DNA of 64,000 nucleotides from JBLXBZ01 sp048265185. Its GTDB lineage: Bacteria > Pseudomonadota > Alphaproteobacteria > Rhizobiales > Stappiaceae. Below the pieces are notes generated by a model, which had not been told where the DNA came from, did not search any database, and was given only the letters and a program-made list of their open reading frames with translations. The position numbers and the translations under genes were made by a program. Numbering within the stretch: position 1 is the stretch's first letter; each line of letters begins with the position of its first letter. This document shows positions 8,136-16,264 of this stretch, one piece after another. The DNA lies in contig JBLXBZ010000001.1 of the NCBI GenBank assembly GCA_048265185.1, positions 496,001 to 560,000 on the forward strand. Direction: 5' to 3'.

Positions 8136-8151
8136 TTGACCATTTGGTCAG
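8136..8151. promoter_or_regulatory. RutR-like operator between the regulator operon and the aminotransferase
   Basis: TTGACCA-TT-TGGTCAG matches the RutR consensus at 13 of 14 informative positions. It lies upstream of the tandem regulator genes (minus strand) and upstream of the catabolic genes (plus strand), so one bound dimer could affect both. The same TT spacer is used in the box upstream of preT. Confidence 0.75.
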
Positions 8152-8638
8152 GTTTTTAAAAAGCCGCCAAATGAATAACAAGTTTAAATGGGCGCAAGCC
8201 CAAACATGTAACCAGCAAAGACTGGTATCAAGCTAAGACTGGCGAGGCAAGAGTAATGCCTATAAGCCGGCGAGCGCCTTCTGGAGCGCATTCTTGGTTC
8301 AATTTCATTTTGAGCTAGGAATGCATATAATTCTATCGCGCCTTTTCAATTCTGATGATTGAATGGTTGCGCGTGGAATCTTGGGGACTTTGGCGATAGG
8401 ATCTGGATTTTCAGTTCCACTCCGAATTGCCAGAACACGCGGCATTTTAAACGCGGCGCTTCGCGTCACGTTTGAGTGTTTGCATTCTTTTGGCTTCGCG
8501 TAATTGCGTGTCTTTGGAAAAACAGAACTCTGTCGTTAGTGCGGCGCCATGTTTATCCCGAAGGCCTACGCGGAACAAAAATCTACGCCACGGCTGCGCG
8601 AATTTATTCGCAGCAACGATGTCTAGATTGTCAGATAA

Positions 8639-8660
8639 CGCTCGAAGTCTGCTTCGAGCG
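8639..8660 (+). promoter_or_regulatory. Hairpin immediately upstream of the aminotransferase ribosome-binding site
   Basis: CGCTCGAAG (8639-8647) and CTTCGAGCG (8652-8660) form a perfect 9-bp stem with a four-base loop. The right arm ends three bases before the GGAGGA ribosome site at 8664-8669. A stable stem at this place could limit or protect ribosome entry. A terminator is unlikely because no U-tract follows. Confidence 0.5.
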
Positions 8661-8672
8661 AATGGAGGAACC

Positions 8673-9998
8673 ATGTCGGATACGGCGCTCTCGACTAATA
8701 ATTTAGAAGCATTTTGGATGCCATTCACGGCGAATAGGCAATTCAAGAAAAACCCGCGCCTTCTCGTCGGCGCGAAGGATATGCACTACACCACCGCCGA
8801 AGGGCGTCAAATTCTTGACGGAACCGCTGGACTTTGGTGTTGCAACGCCGGTCACGGCCGCCCCAAAATCGTCGAGGCGGTGCAAAAGCAAGTGGCCGAG
8901 CTGGATTACGCCCCCGCTTTCCAGATGGGACATCCTAAAGCTTTCGAATTGGCCGCGCGCCTCACCAGTCTGTTGCCAGACCCGCTCAACCATGCGTTTT
9001 TCACCAACTCCGGCTCTGAAAGCGTTGAAACGGCGCTGAAAATTGCTCTCGCCTATCACCGCACTCGCGGCGAAGGCTCGCGTTTCCGCCTGATTGGCCG
9101 TGAACGCGGCTACCATGGGGTTAACTTCGGCGGCATTTCTGTTGGCGGCATTGTGCCCAACCGCAAGATGTTCGGCACAATGCTCACTGGCGTTGATCAT
9201 ATCCGTCATACGCACGACCTGGAGCGCAACGCCTTTACACGCGGCGTGCCGGAAAACGGCGCTGAATACGCCGAAGACTTAATCCGCCTTGTGCAATTGC
9301 ATGACCCCTCCACCATCGCGGCGGTGATTGTGGAGCCGGTCGCCGGATCCACAGGCGTTTTGATCCCGCCGAAGGGCTACCTCAAGCGCCTGCGCGAAAT
9401 ATGCGATCAGCATGGAATTCTGCTTATTTTTGACGAGGTCATCACGGGGTTTGGCCGTTTGGGAACCCCATTCGCCGCAGATTACTTTGACGTTACGCCC
9501 GACCTCATAACCACAGCGAAAGGCATCACCAGCGGCGTCATTCCAATGGGGGCGGTGTTCTGCTCGTCTCCAATCTACGACGCCTTCATGAACGGCCCTG
9601 AACATATGATCGAGTTGTTCCACGGCTATACCTATTCGGCGCATCCAATCGCCTGCGCCGCAGCTTTGGCCACCCTCGACACTTATGAAGAAGAAGGGCT
9701 TTTGACCCGCGCGGCCGATTTGGCGGATTATTGGGCTGATGGACTTCATAGCCTGCGTGATTGCCCGCATGTCATCGACATTCGCAATCTTGGGCTTATT
9801 GGCGCCATTGAGCTGGAGCCTATCGCCTGCGAACCTACCAAACGGGCCTTCCAGGCGTTCCTTGACGCCTATGACGCAGGGCTGATGATCCGCACCACGG
9901 GCGACATTATCGCCCTGTCGCCGCCGCTGGTCATTTCAAAAGAACAAATTGACGAGATTTTTTCGATCTTGCGCGCTGTTCTGATGAAGCTGGCCTGA
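8673..9998 (+). CDS. aptA: Omega-amino acid (beta-alanine):pyruvate aminotransferase
   Basis: A class-III, PLP-dependent aminotransferase that here most likely converts beta-alanine and pyruvate to malonate semialdehyde and alanine. Counting from the ATG at 8673 (441 residues), Asp254 in IFDEVITGFGR contacts the cofactor and Lys283 in TTAKGITSG is the Schiff-base lysine. The N-terminal AFWMPFTANRQFK is typical of beta-alanine:pyruvate enzymes. GGAGGA precedes this ATG by three bases; the frame is open 201 bases further upstream but that segment does not resemble the family. It heads aptA-mmsA-hyuC. Beta-aminoisobutyrate from thymine may also be a substrate. Confidence 0.92.
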   Translation: MSDTALSTNNLEAFWMPFTANRQFKKNPRLLVGAKDMHYTTAEGRQILDGTAGLWCCNAGHGRPKIVEAVQKQVAELDYAPAFQMGHPKAFELAARLTSLLPDPLNHAFFTNSGSESVETALKIALAYHRTRGEGSRFRLIGRERGYHGVNFGGISVGGIVPNRKMFGTMLTGVDHIRHTHDLERNAFTRGVPENGAEYAEDLIRLVQLHDPSTIAAVIVEPVAGSTGVLIPPKGYLKRLREICDQHGILLIFDEVITGFGRLGTPFAADYFDVTPDLITTAKGITSGVIPMGAVFCSSPIYDAFMNGPEHMIELFHGYTYSAHPIACAAALATLDTYEEEGLLTRAADLADYWADGLHSLRDCPHVIDIRNLGLIGAIELEPIACEPTKRAFQAFLDAYDAGLMIRTTGDIIALSPPLVISKEQIDEIFSILRAVLMKLA

Positions 9999-10062
9999 CC
10001 GGCGCATCCTCCTGATAAAACCATAAATCGATACTGACAATCGGCAAGCGACCGGAGAAAAA

Positions 10063-11559
10063 ATGCAAGTGATCATGAACGCAATCGGCGGAACATTGAA
10101 GGCTTCAACGTCCGGCCGCTCCGCCACGGTGTTTAACCCGGCCACCGGCGAAGAAACCGCTGAGCTGGGACTGTCCAACGCTGCGGAAGTGGGCGAGGCC
10201 ATAGCCGCCGCCAAAGCCGCCTTCCCGGCGTGGCGCGACACGCCGCCCATGAAGCGCGCGCGGATGATGTTCCGCTTCAAGGAGCTTCTGACGCAGCATG
10301 CTGATGACATCGCCAGAGCGATTTCACGCGAGCACGGCAAAACCCATGACGACGCTCTTGGCGAAGTTGCGCGCGGCATAGAAGTGGTGGAGTTCGCCTG
10401 CGGAATTCCCCATCTGCTCAAAGGTGATTTTGCAAGAAACGTTGGACCAGGAATCGATAGTTATTCTGATCGCCAACCTCTTGGCGTCGTTGCGGGGATC
10501 ACGCCATTCAATTTCCCGGCTATGGTGCCCCTATGGATGTATCCGCTGTCAGTGGCCTGCGGCAACACGTTCATTTTGAAACCGTCAGAGCGAGACCCTT
10601 CCGCTGTAATGGTGATCTACGACCTGTTTCAAAAAGCAGGATTTCCCGATGGCGTTTTAAACGTCGTACACGGAGATAAGGCGGCGGTGGATGTTCTACT
10701 AACCCACCCTGACGTCAAGGCAGTCAGTTTCGTCGGCTCTACGCCAATCGCTGAATATGTCTACGCCACCGGAACGGCGCACGGGAAACGGGTTCAGGCC
10801 CTTGGCGGAGCCAAGAACCATATGATCGTCATGCCTGACGCAGACATGGATCAAGCGGCTGACGCGCTCATGGGCGCCGGCTTTGGCTCGGCGGGCGAGC
10901 GCTGCATGGCGATTTCCGTGGCCGTGCCGATTGGTGATGAAACTGCGGAGCGCTTAATTGAGAAACTAACCCCAAGAATTCAATCTCTTAAAGTCGGTCC
11001 TTCAACTGATTCACAAGCTGAAATGGGGCCGCTCGTCACCAAACAACACATGAATAAAGTGCTCGGATATATTGACCAAGGTGAAAAAGAAGGCGCAAAC
11101 CTCGTCGTAGATGGTCGTGGGTTGAAGCTTCAAGGATATGAGAACGGCTATTTCGTTGGCGGCACATTGTTCGATCATGTCACCCGCGACATGACCATTT
11201 ACAAGGAAGAAATCTTCGGTCCTGTTCTATCCGTCGTTCGCGCCAAGGGGTATGACGACGCGCTGAGCCTGATCAACGAGCATGAATACGGAAACGGCAC
11301 GGCGATCTTCACCAGAGACGGCGACGCGGCGCGCGCCTTCGCCGACCGCATCGAGGTGGGAATGGTCGGGATCAATGTTCCAATCCCCGTACCGGTGGCC
11401 TATTTCTCCTTTGGCGGCTGGAAGCGCTCACTCTTCGGCGACCACTCGATCTACGGCGAGGAAGGCGTTCGCTTCAACACCCGCCTGAAGACCGTCACCA
11501 GCCGCTGGCCCGCCGGCATCAAGGACGGCGCCGTCTACACATTCCCAAGCATGGACTGA
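10063..11559 (+). CDS. mmsA: CoA-acylating methylmalonate/malonate-semialdehyde dehydrogenase
   Basis: An aldehyde-dehydrogenase-fold enzyme of 498 residues that oxidises malonate semialdehyde or methylmalonate semialdehyde with NAD and CoA to acetyl-CoA or propionyl-CoA and CO2. Asn150 in TPFNFPAMVPLWM and the nucleophile Cys281 in GSAGERCMA are visible. The GERCMA sequence is characteristic of this CoA-dependent branch. A GGAGA site precedes the ATG closely. Next to a beta-alanine aminotransferase, its role is the last step of uracil (acetyl-CoA) and thymine (propionyl-CoA) degradation. It is a single-domain enzyme of the usual family length. Confidence 0.93.
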   Translation: MQVIMNAIGGTLKASTSGRSATVFNPATGEETAELGLSNAAEVGEAIAAAKAAFPAWRDTPPMKRARMMFRFKELLTQHADDIARAISREHGKTHDDALGEVARGIEVVEFACGIPHLLKGDFARNVGPGIDSYSDRQPLGVVAGITPFNFPAMVPLWMYPLSVACGNTFILKPSERDPSAVMVIYDLFQKAGFPDGVLNVVHGDKAAVDVLLTHPDVKAVSFVGSTPIAEYVYATGTAHGKRVQALGGAKNHMIVMPDADMDQAADALMGAGFGSAGERCMAISVAVPIGDETAERLIEKLTPRIQSLKVGPSTDSQAEMGPLVTKQHMNKVLGYIDQGEKEGANLVVDGRGLKLQGYENGYFVGGTLFDHVTRDMTIYKEEIFGPVLSVVRAKGYDDALSLINEHEYGNGTAIFTRDGDAARAFADRIEVGMVGINVPIPVPVAYFSFGGWKRSLFGDHSIYGEEGVRFNTRLKTVTSRWPAGIKDGAVYTFPSMD

Positions 11560-11608
11560 CTTGTCGACGGCTCTTGCACATGAAATCCAGACGCAAAGGA
11601 CATGAAAA

Positions 11609-12859
11609 ATGGCCGCACCAGGGGAAAACCTGAAAATCAATGGCGACAGGCTTTGGGACAGCCTGATGACGATGGCGAAAATCGGCCCCGGCGTCGCCGG
11701 CGGCTGCAATCGTCAAACCCTTACGGATGAAGACGGCGAAGGCCGTCACCTCTTTCGCCAATGGTGCGAAGACGCGGGCATGACCATGGGCGTTGACACG
11801 CTCGGCAATATGTTTATGACCCGCCCAGGAACAGACCCGGACGCCCTACCCGTTTACGTCGGCTCCCACCTCGACACCCAACCCACCGGCGGCAAATATG
11901 ACGGCGTACTTGGCGTGCTCGCCGGGTTGGAGATCGTCAGAACCTTGAACGATCTGAACATCAAGACCAAACATCCGATCGTCGTCACCAATTGGACCAA
12001 CGAAGAAGGCACGCGCTTCGCCCCCGCCATGCTCGCCTCCGGCGTATTCGCCGGGGTGCATACACAAGATTGGGCTTATGATAAAATAGACGCTGACGGC
12101 GCGCGTTTTGGCGACGAGCTGGAGCGGATCGGCTGGAAGGGCGATGAGGAAGTCGGCGCGCGAAAGATGCACGCCTTTTTTGAGCTGCATATTGAGCAAG
12201 GCCCGATCTTGGAAGCCGAAGGCGTTGACATCGGCGTCGTTACTCACGGTCAAGGCTTGTCCTGGACTCAAGTCACAATCACCGGCAAAGACAGTCACAC
12301 CGGCTCCACCCCCATGCCTATGCGTAAAAACGCCGGCCTTGGCATGGCCCGAGTGCTTGAGCTGGTTGACCAGATCGCATGGTCCCACAAACCTCACGCG
12401 GTAGGCGCCGCCGGTCATATCGACGTTTATCCAAATTCACGCAACGTCATTCCCGGAAAAGCGGTTTTCACCATTGATTTCCGCTCGCCCGAGCTTTCCG
12501 TGATCGAAGATATGGAACAAAGGTTGGCGATTGGCGCCAAGGAAATTTGCGACGACCTTGGATTAGAGCTTGAGTTGGAGAAGGTCGGCGGTTTCGACCC
12601 GGTTGCCTTTGACGAGAAATGCGTGAACGCGATCCGCGGCGCCGCCGAGCGTCTGGGCTACTCTCACCGCGATATAGTCTCCGGCGCCGGTCACGACGCC
12701 TGCTGGATCAGCAAGGTCGCGCCGACCGCTATGGTCATGTGCCCTTGCGTCGATGGGTTGTCTCATAACGAGGCTGAGGAAATTTCCAAAGACTGGTCCA
12801 CCTCAGGCGCGCAAGTTTTGTTCCACGCCGTTGTGGAGACCGCGCAAATCGCAGAATGA
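11609..12859 (+). CDS. hyuC: Beta-ureidopropionase / N-carbamoyl-beta-alanine amidohydrolase (M20-type)
   Basis: A zinc-dependent amidohydrolase of the M20 peptidase fold that removes the carbamoyl group of N-carbamoyl-beta-alanine, giving beta-alanine, CO2 and ammonia. Metal ligands read in order are His87 in GSHLDT, Asp98 in YDGVLG, Glu132-Glu133 in TNEEGTRF and His194 in ELHIEQG. The same fold serves allantoate amidohydrolases and L-carbamoylases, and sequence alone does not separate them well. The neighbouring dihydropyrimidinase and aminotransferase make the pyrimidine role the best inference. It lies 49 bases after mmsA. Length is 416 residues, typical of the family. Confidence 0.88.
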   Translation: MAAPGENLKINGDRLWDSLMTMAKIGPGVAGGCNRQTLTDEDGEGRHLFRQWCEDAGMTMGVDTLGNMFMTRPGTDPDALPVYVGSHLDTQPTGGKYDGVLGVLAGLEIVRTLNDLNIKTKHPIVVTNWTNEEGTRFAPAMLASGVFAGVHTQDWAYDKIDADGARFGDELERIGWKGDEEVGARKMHAFFELHIEQGPILEAEGVDIGVVTHGQGLSWTQVTITGKDSHTGSTPMPMRKNAGLGMARVLELVDQIAWSHKPHAVGAAGHIDVYPNSRNVIPGKAVFTIDFRSPELSVIEDMEQRLAIGAKEICDDLGLELELEKVGGFDPVAFDEKCVNAIRGAAERLGYSHRDIVSGAGHDACWISKVAPTAMVMCPCVDGLSHNEAEEISKDWSTSGAQVLFHAVVETAQIAE

Positions 12860-12886
12860 GACCAAACGCGCGAATAGCGCTTTGAA

Positions 12887-12902
12887 CTAAACATTCGGTC
12901 AA
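12887..12902. promoter_or_regulatory. Weak RutR-like site upstream of hydA
   Basis: CTAAACA-TT-CGGTCAA matches the RutR consensus at 10 of 14 informative positions, with a strong right half and a poor left half. It lies 47 bases before the hydA start in the only sizeable gap between hyuC and hydA. It could permit separate control of the hydA-transporter unit. The match is weak enough to be chance. Confidence 0.35.
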
Positions 12903-12948
12903 AGAGCCAAGACGCCAGACTGAACGGGAGAGATAAAGGGGAACAAAT

Positions 12949-14403
12949 ATGGCCAGCAAAGTCATCAAGGGCGGCACGGTCGTCACCGCTGACCTGAGTT
13001 ATGTCGCGGATGTGAAGGTCGAAGACGGCAAGATCATTGAAATCGGCGAAAACCTTAGCGCTGACGAGATTCTCGACGCCACAGGTTGTTACGTGATGCC
13101 GGGCGGCATTGACCCTCACGTGCATCTGGAAATGCCGTTCATGGGAACCCATTCCAGCGATAATTTCGAGAGCGGCACCCGAGCAGGACTTGCCGGCGGC
13201 ACAACCATGGTCGTCGATTTTTGTCTCCCCAGCCCGGATCAATCGCTGTTGGAGGCTTTGGCCATCTGGCAGCAAAAATCATCGCTCGCCTGCGCTGATT
13301 ATTCTTACCATATGGCGGTGACTTGGTGGAGTGAGCAAGTCTTCAACGAAATGTCGGAAATTGTTGACCGCGGCATCAACACTTTCAAGCATTTTATGGC
13401 CTACAAGGGCGCGTTGATGGTGGATGACGATGAGATGTTCTCTTCGTTCCAGCGCTGCGGCGCGCTCGGCGCAATGCCATTAGTCCACGCGGAAAATGGC
13501 GACGTGGTCGCCACTTTGCAACAGCGTCTTTTGAGTGAAGGCAACACCGGGCCCGAAGCTCACGCTTACTCTCGTCCGCCAGCCGTCGAAGGCGAAGCCA
13601 CCAACCGGGCGATTATGATCGCCGATATGGCCAATGTTCCGTTGTATGTAGTGCATACGTCCTGTGAGCAGTCTCATGAGGCCATACGCCGGGCGCGCCA
13701 GAACGGGGTTCGCGTTTATGGCGAATCTTTGATTCAGCATCTTGTTCTTGATGAAAGCGAATACGCAAATGCGGATTGGAACCACGCCGCCCGCCGGGTG
13801 ATGTCGCCTCCATTCCGGAACAAGACGCATCAGAATTCGCTCTGGGCCGGTCTTCAAGCGGGCTCCCTTCAGGTTGTCGCGACAGACCACTGCGCCTTCA
13901 CCACAGAGCAAAAGCAATATGGCGTTGGCGATTTCACCAAAATTCCAAATGGCACCGGCGGGTTGGAGGATCGAATGCCGGTGCTCTGGACGCATGGCGT
14001 TGGCACAGGTCGCTTGACGATGAATGAATTTGTCGCCTTAACCTCCACCAACATTGCCAAAATACTCAATATTTACCCTCAAAAAGGCGCGATTTTGGTT
14101 GGCGCTGACGCCGATATTGTCGTTTGGGATCCCAAGCGTTCAAAAACCATCAACGCCCGAACCCAGCAATCCGCCATCGACTACAATGTCTTTGAAGGCT
14201 TTGAACTGATCGGCTTGCCTCGTTTTACCTTAACGCGCGGTAAAGTCGCCATTGAGGAAGAAACAGTCAAAGCTGAGCCGGGACATGGAAAATTTGTCGC
14301 GCGCGCCCCCTTTCCAGCCATGAATAAAGCGCTCTCCAAGTGGAAGGAAATCACCGCCCCACGCAAGGTTGAGCGGACAGGCATACCCTCAAGCGGGGTC
14401 TAA
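12949..14403 (+). CDS. hydA: Dihydropyrimidinase (D-hydantoinase)
   Basis: A cyclic amidohydrolase that opens dihydrouracil or dihydrothymine to the N-carbamoyl amino acid. The binuclear metal site is complete: His57 and His59 in DPHVHLEMPF, carboxylated Lys153 in HFMAYKG, His180 in LVHAENGD, His236 in VVHTSCE and Asp313 in ATDHC. Length is 484 residues, as usual for bacterial dihydropyrimidinases. An AAAGGGGAA site precedes the ATG. It lies between hyuC and the ABC transporter genes, and a perfect 44-bp palindrome starts three bases after the stop. The enzyme acts as a cytoplasmic tetramer in characterised relatives. Confidence 0.95.
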   Translation: MASKVIKGGTVVTADLSYVADVKVEDGKIIEIGENLSADEILDATGCYVMPGGIDPHVHLEMPFMGTHSSDNFESGTRAGLAGGTTMVVDFCLPSPDQSLLEALAIWQQKSSLACADYSYHMAVTWWSEQVFNEMSEIVDRGINTFKHFMAYKGALMVDDDEMFSSFQRCGALGAMPLVHAENGDVVATLQQRLLSEGNTGPEAHAYSRPPAVEGEATNRAIMIADMANVPLYVVHTSCEQSHEAIRRARQNGVRVYGESLIQHLVLDESEYANADWNHAARRVMSPPFRNKTHQNSLWAGLQAGSLQVVATDHCAFTTEQKQYGVGDFTKIPNGTGGLEDRMPVLWTHGVGTGRLTMNEFVALTSTNIAKILNIYPQKGAILVGADADIVVWDPKRSKTINARTQQSAIDYNVFEGFELIGLPRFTLTRGKVAIEEETVKAEPGHGKFVARAPFPAMNKALSKWKEITAPRKVERTGIPSSGV

Positions 14404-14405
14404 AC

Positions 14406-14449
14406 GATCGAGCGCCCGGGCAAGGCGCGCCTTGCCCGGGCGCTCGATC
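14406..14449. repeat. Perfect 44-bp palindrome between hydA and the transporter genes
   Basis: Bases 14406-14427 are exactly reverse-complementary to 14428-14449 with no spacer; the centre is GGCG|CGCC and each arm contains GCGCCCGGGCAAGG. In RNA it would fold into a very GC-rich hairpin of about 20 bp. It starts three bases after the hydA stop, 54 bases before the ATPase start. No U-tract follows. It may be a partial terminator or an mRNA-stabilising element that sets the ratio of enzymes to transporter. Confidence 0.85.
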
Positions 14450-14502
14450 TCAGCCAAAACGAACATAGGCAGGCGCAGTGATCAGGAAAGACCTCAGACA
14501 AC

Positions 14503-15351
14503 ATGCTGGCAGCACCCACCGAAAATAAAGCATCCAACGGCGACGGCGCTCGCTCCCCGGCGCCCAAAGACCCGAACGTCGTGATCGATATAAACGGCTT
14601 GTCGCTGACGTTCCCAACCAATGACGGCCCGGTTCACGCCTTGTCCAACATTGATCTGAAAGTCGAAGAAGGCGATTTCATTTCCTTCATTGGCCCTTCA
14701 GGTTGCGGCAAGACCACCCTTTTGCGGGTGATCGCGGATCTTGAGCACCCCAGCGGCGGCTCGATCACCGTCAACGGCGTTTCCCCAAGACAGGCGCGCC
14801 TGAACCGGGCCTATGGATATGTCTTCCAAGCGGCGGCGCTCTATCCCTGGCGCACAATCGCCAAAAACGTCGCTCTTCCCTTAGAAATCATGGGTTTCTC
14901 TTCAGCGGAGCAGAAAAAGCGCGTGGCTAGAAACCTCGAGCTGGTCAATCTCGCCGGATTTGAGAAAAAATATCCATGGCAACTGTCAGGAGGAATGCAG
15001 CAACGCGCCTCCATCGCCCGAGCGCTCTCCTTTGATCCCGACCTTTTGTTGATGGACGAGCCTTTTGGCGCGCTAGATGAGATCGTCCGCGATCATCTAA
15101 ATGAGCAACTTTTGAAGCTATGGGCGAAAACCCGAAAAACAGTGGCCTTCGTCACTCACTCCATCCCAGAGGCGGTTTTCCTCTCCACGAAAATCGTTGT
15201 TCTTTGCCCGCGCCCGGGCCGCATTCACGACATTATCGAAAGCGACCTGCCACGTGACCGCACTCTGGACATTCGTGAAACCCCCGAGTTCCTGAAAATC
15301 GCGCACCGCGTGCGTGAAGGGTTGAAAGCGGGGCACAGCTATGACGATTGA
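14503..15351 (+). CDS. ABC importer ATP-binding protein (nitrate/sulfonate/taurine type), probably for pyrimidines
   Basis: The energy-coupling subunit of a type-I importer. Walker A is GPSGCGKTT, the signature is LSGGMQQRASIARAL and Walker B is DLLLMDEPFGALDE, followed by the switch histidine in VTHSIPEA. About 30 residues of low-complexity sequence precede the ABC domain, which is somewhat unusual for this family. Its 3' end overlaps the first permease by 11 bases. It belongs with two permeases and a binding protein directly after the pyrimidine-degradation genes, so uptake of uracil, thymine or a related base is inferred and not shown. Confidence 0.9.
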   Translation: MLAAPTENKASNGDGARSPAPKDPNVVIDINGLSLTFPTNDGPVHALSNIDLKVEEGDFISFIGPSGCGKTTLLRVIADLEHPSGGSITVNGVSPRQARLNRAYGYVFQAAALYPWRTIAKNVALPLEIMGFSSAEQKKRVARNLELVNLAGFEKKYPWQLSGGMQQRASIARALSFDPDLLLMDEPFGALDEIVRDHLNEQLLKLWAKTRKTVAFVTHSIPEAVFLSTKIVVLCPRPGRIHDIIESDLPRDRTLDIRETPEFLKIAHRVREGLKAGHSYDD

Positions 15352-16264
15352 AGTCAGTCCTGCAGAACAGTCCACCTCGCCGTTTTCTGGCCTGATGTCA
15401 GGCACGATCGGCCCTGTGACCGTGGTGGTCTTGGCTCTCGTTGCGATCTGGTATGTCTCTGCCGTGCTTTTGAACGCGCCCTTTCAACAAGACACCTATG
15501 CCCGCGCCAAGCAAGAAAACGTGCCGCTTTCCGTTCTTGTCGCCGACACTTTGGCGCAGGAGCGTCCGGTGTTGCCCGCCCCTCATCAGGTCGCCGCGGA
15601 GCTATGGAACACAACGGTCGGCAAGAAAATAACGTCGAAACGTTCACTCATCTACCACGCCGGGATCACTCTCTCCTCCACATTACTCGGTTTCGTCATC
15701 GGCACCGCCCTGGGCATTAGCATCGCGGTGCTTGTGGTGCATTCGAAAGTTCTTGATAAAAGTTTGATGCCATGGGTGATTTCTTCGCAAACAATTCCCA
15801 TTCTGGCCATCGCCCCCATGATCATTGTCGTTCTGAACGCCATAGGCATATCAGGGCTGTTGCCCAAGGCCATGATTTCAACCTATCTATCGTTTTTCCC
15901 CGTCACGGTCGGCATGGTGAAAGGTCTACGCTCGCCTGAAGCGCTTCACATGGATCTAATGCGCACCTATCACGCCAGCCGAACGCAGAGCTTTTGGAAG
16001 CTGCGTCTTCCTTACGCCGCTCCATATCTCTTCACCTCCATGAAGATCGCCATAGCCGCTTCCTTGGTTGGAGCAATCGTCGGCGAACTTCCCACTGGCG
16101 CCGTCGCCGGGCTTGGCGCCCGTCTTCTCTCTGGCTCCTACTACGGTCAGACGGTTCAAATCTGGTCGGCTCTATTAATGGCGGCTTTTTTAGCGGGAAC
16201 GTTGGTGGCCTTGATTGGACTGCTTGAGGCGCGCGTCTTGAAACGCATGGGGGTCGGACGATGA
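15341..16264 (+). CDS. ABC importer permease 1 (TauC/SsuC type)
   Basis: An integral membrane subunit of 307 residues. A first hydrophobic helix lies near residues 22-44, followed by a non-membrane stretch of some 60 residues and then the five-helix permease core. The cytoplasmic coupling (EAA-type) loop reads DLMRTYHASRTQSFWKLRLP. The start overlaps the ATPase gene by 11 bases and its end overlaps the second permease by four, so translation is tightly coupled. Two different permeases in one cluster indicate a heterodimeric channel. The substrate is inferred from context as a pyrimidine. Confidence 0.9.
   Translation: MTIEVSPAEQSTSPFSGLMSGTIGPVTVVVLALVAIWYVSAVLLNAPFQQDTYARAKQENVPLSVLVADTLAQERPVLPAPHQVAAELWNTTVGKKITSKRSLIYHAGITLSSTLLGFVIGTALGISIAVLVVHSKVLDKSLMPWVISSQTIPILAIAPMIIVVLNAIGISGLLPKAMISTYLSFFPVTVGMVKGLRSPEALHMDLMRTYHASRTQSFWKLRLPYAAPYLFTSMKIAIAASLVGAIVGELPTGAVAGLGARLLSGSYYGQTVQIWSALLMAAFLAGTLVALIGLLEARVLKRMGVGR

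Larger units (their letters stand above)
8061..8672 (+). other. 612-base gene-free region: operator, promoter and structured leader of the aminotransferase
   Basis: No convincing gene lies here. Two TTGACC half-sites in direct repeat occur at 8097-8108 and a full RutR-like box at 8136-8151. Three short stem-loops follow within 75 bases on the plus strand: 8189-8202 (GCAA tetraloop), 8211-8226 and 8245-8261. A further partial stem occurs around 8594-8614, and a perfect hairpin at 8639-8660 touches the ribosome site. If transcription starts near the RutR box, the aminotransferase mRNA would have a leader of about 500 bases. The tandem stems could be a regulatory RNA or a small RNA gene. I match it to no known riboswitch. 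Confidence 0.4.

Noticed and set aside
8161..8450. Possible known riboswitch upstream of aptA
   Set aside because: I compared it by eye with SRP RNA, 6S RNA and the glycine riboswitch and found no consensus match, so it is reported only as an unassigned structured region.
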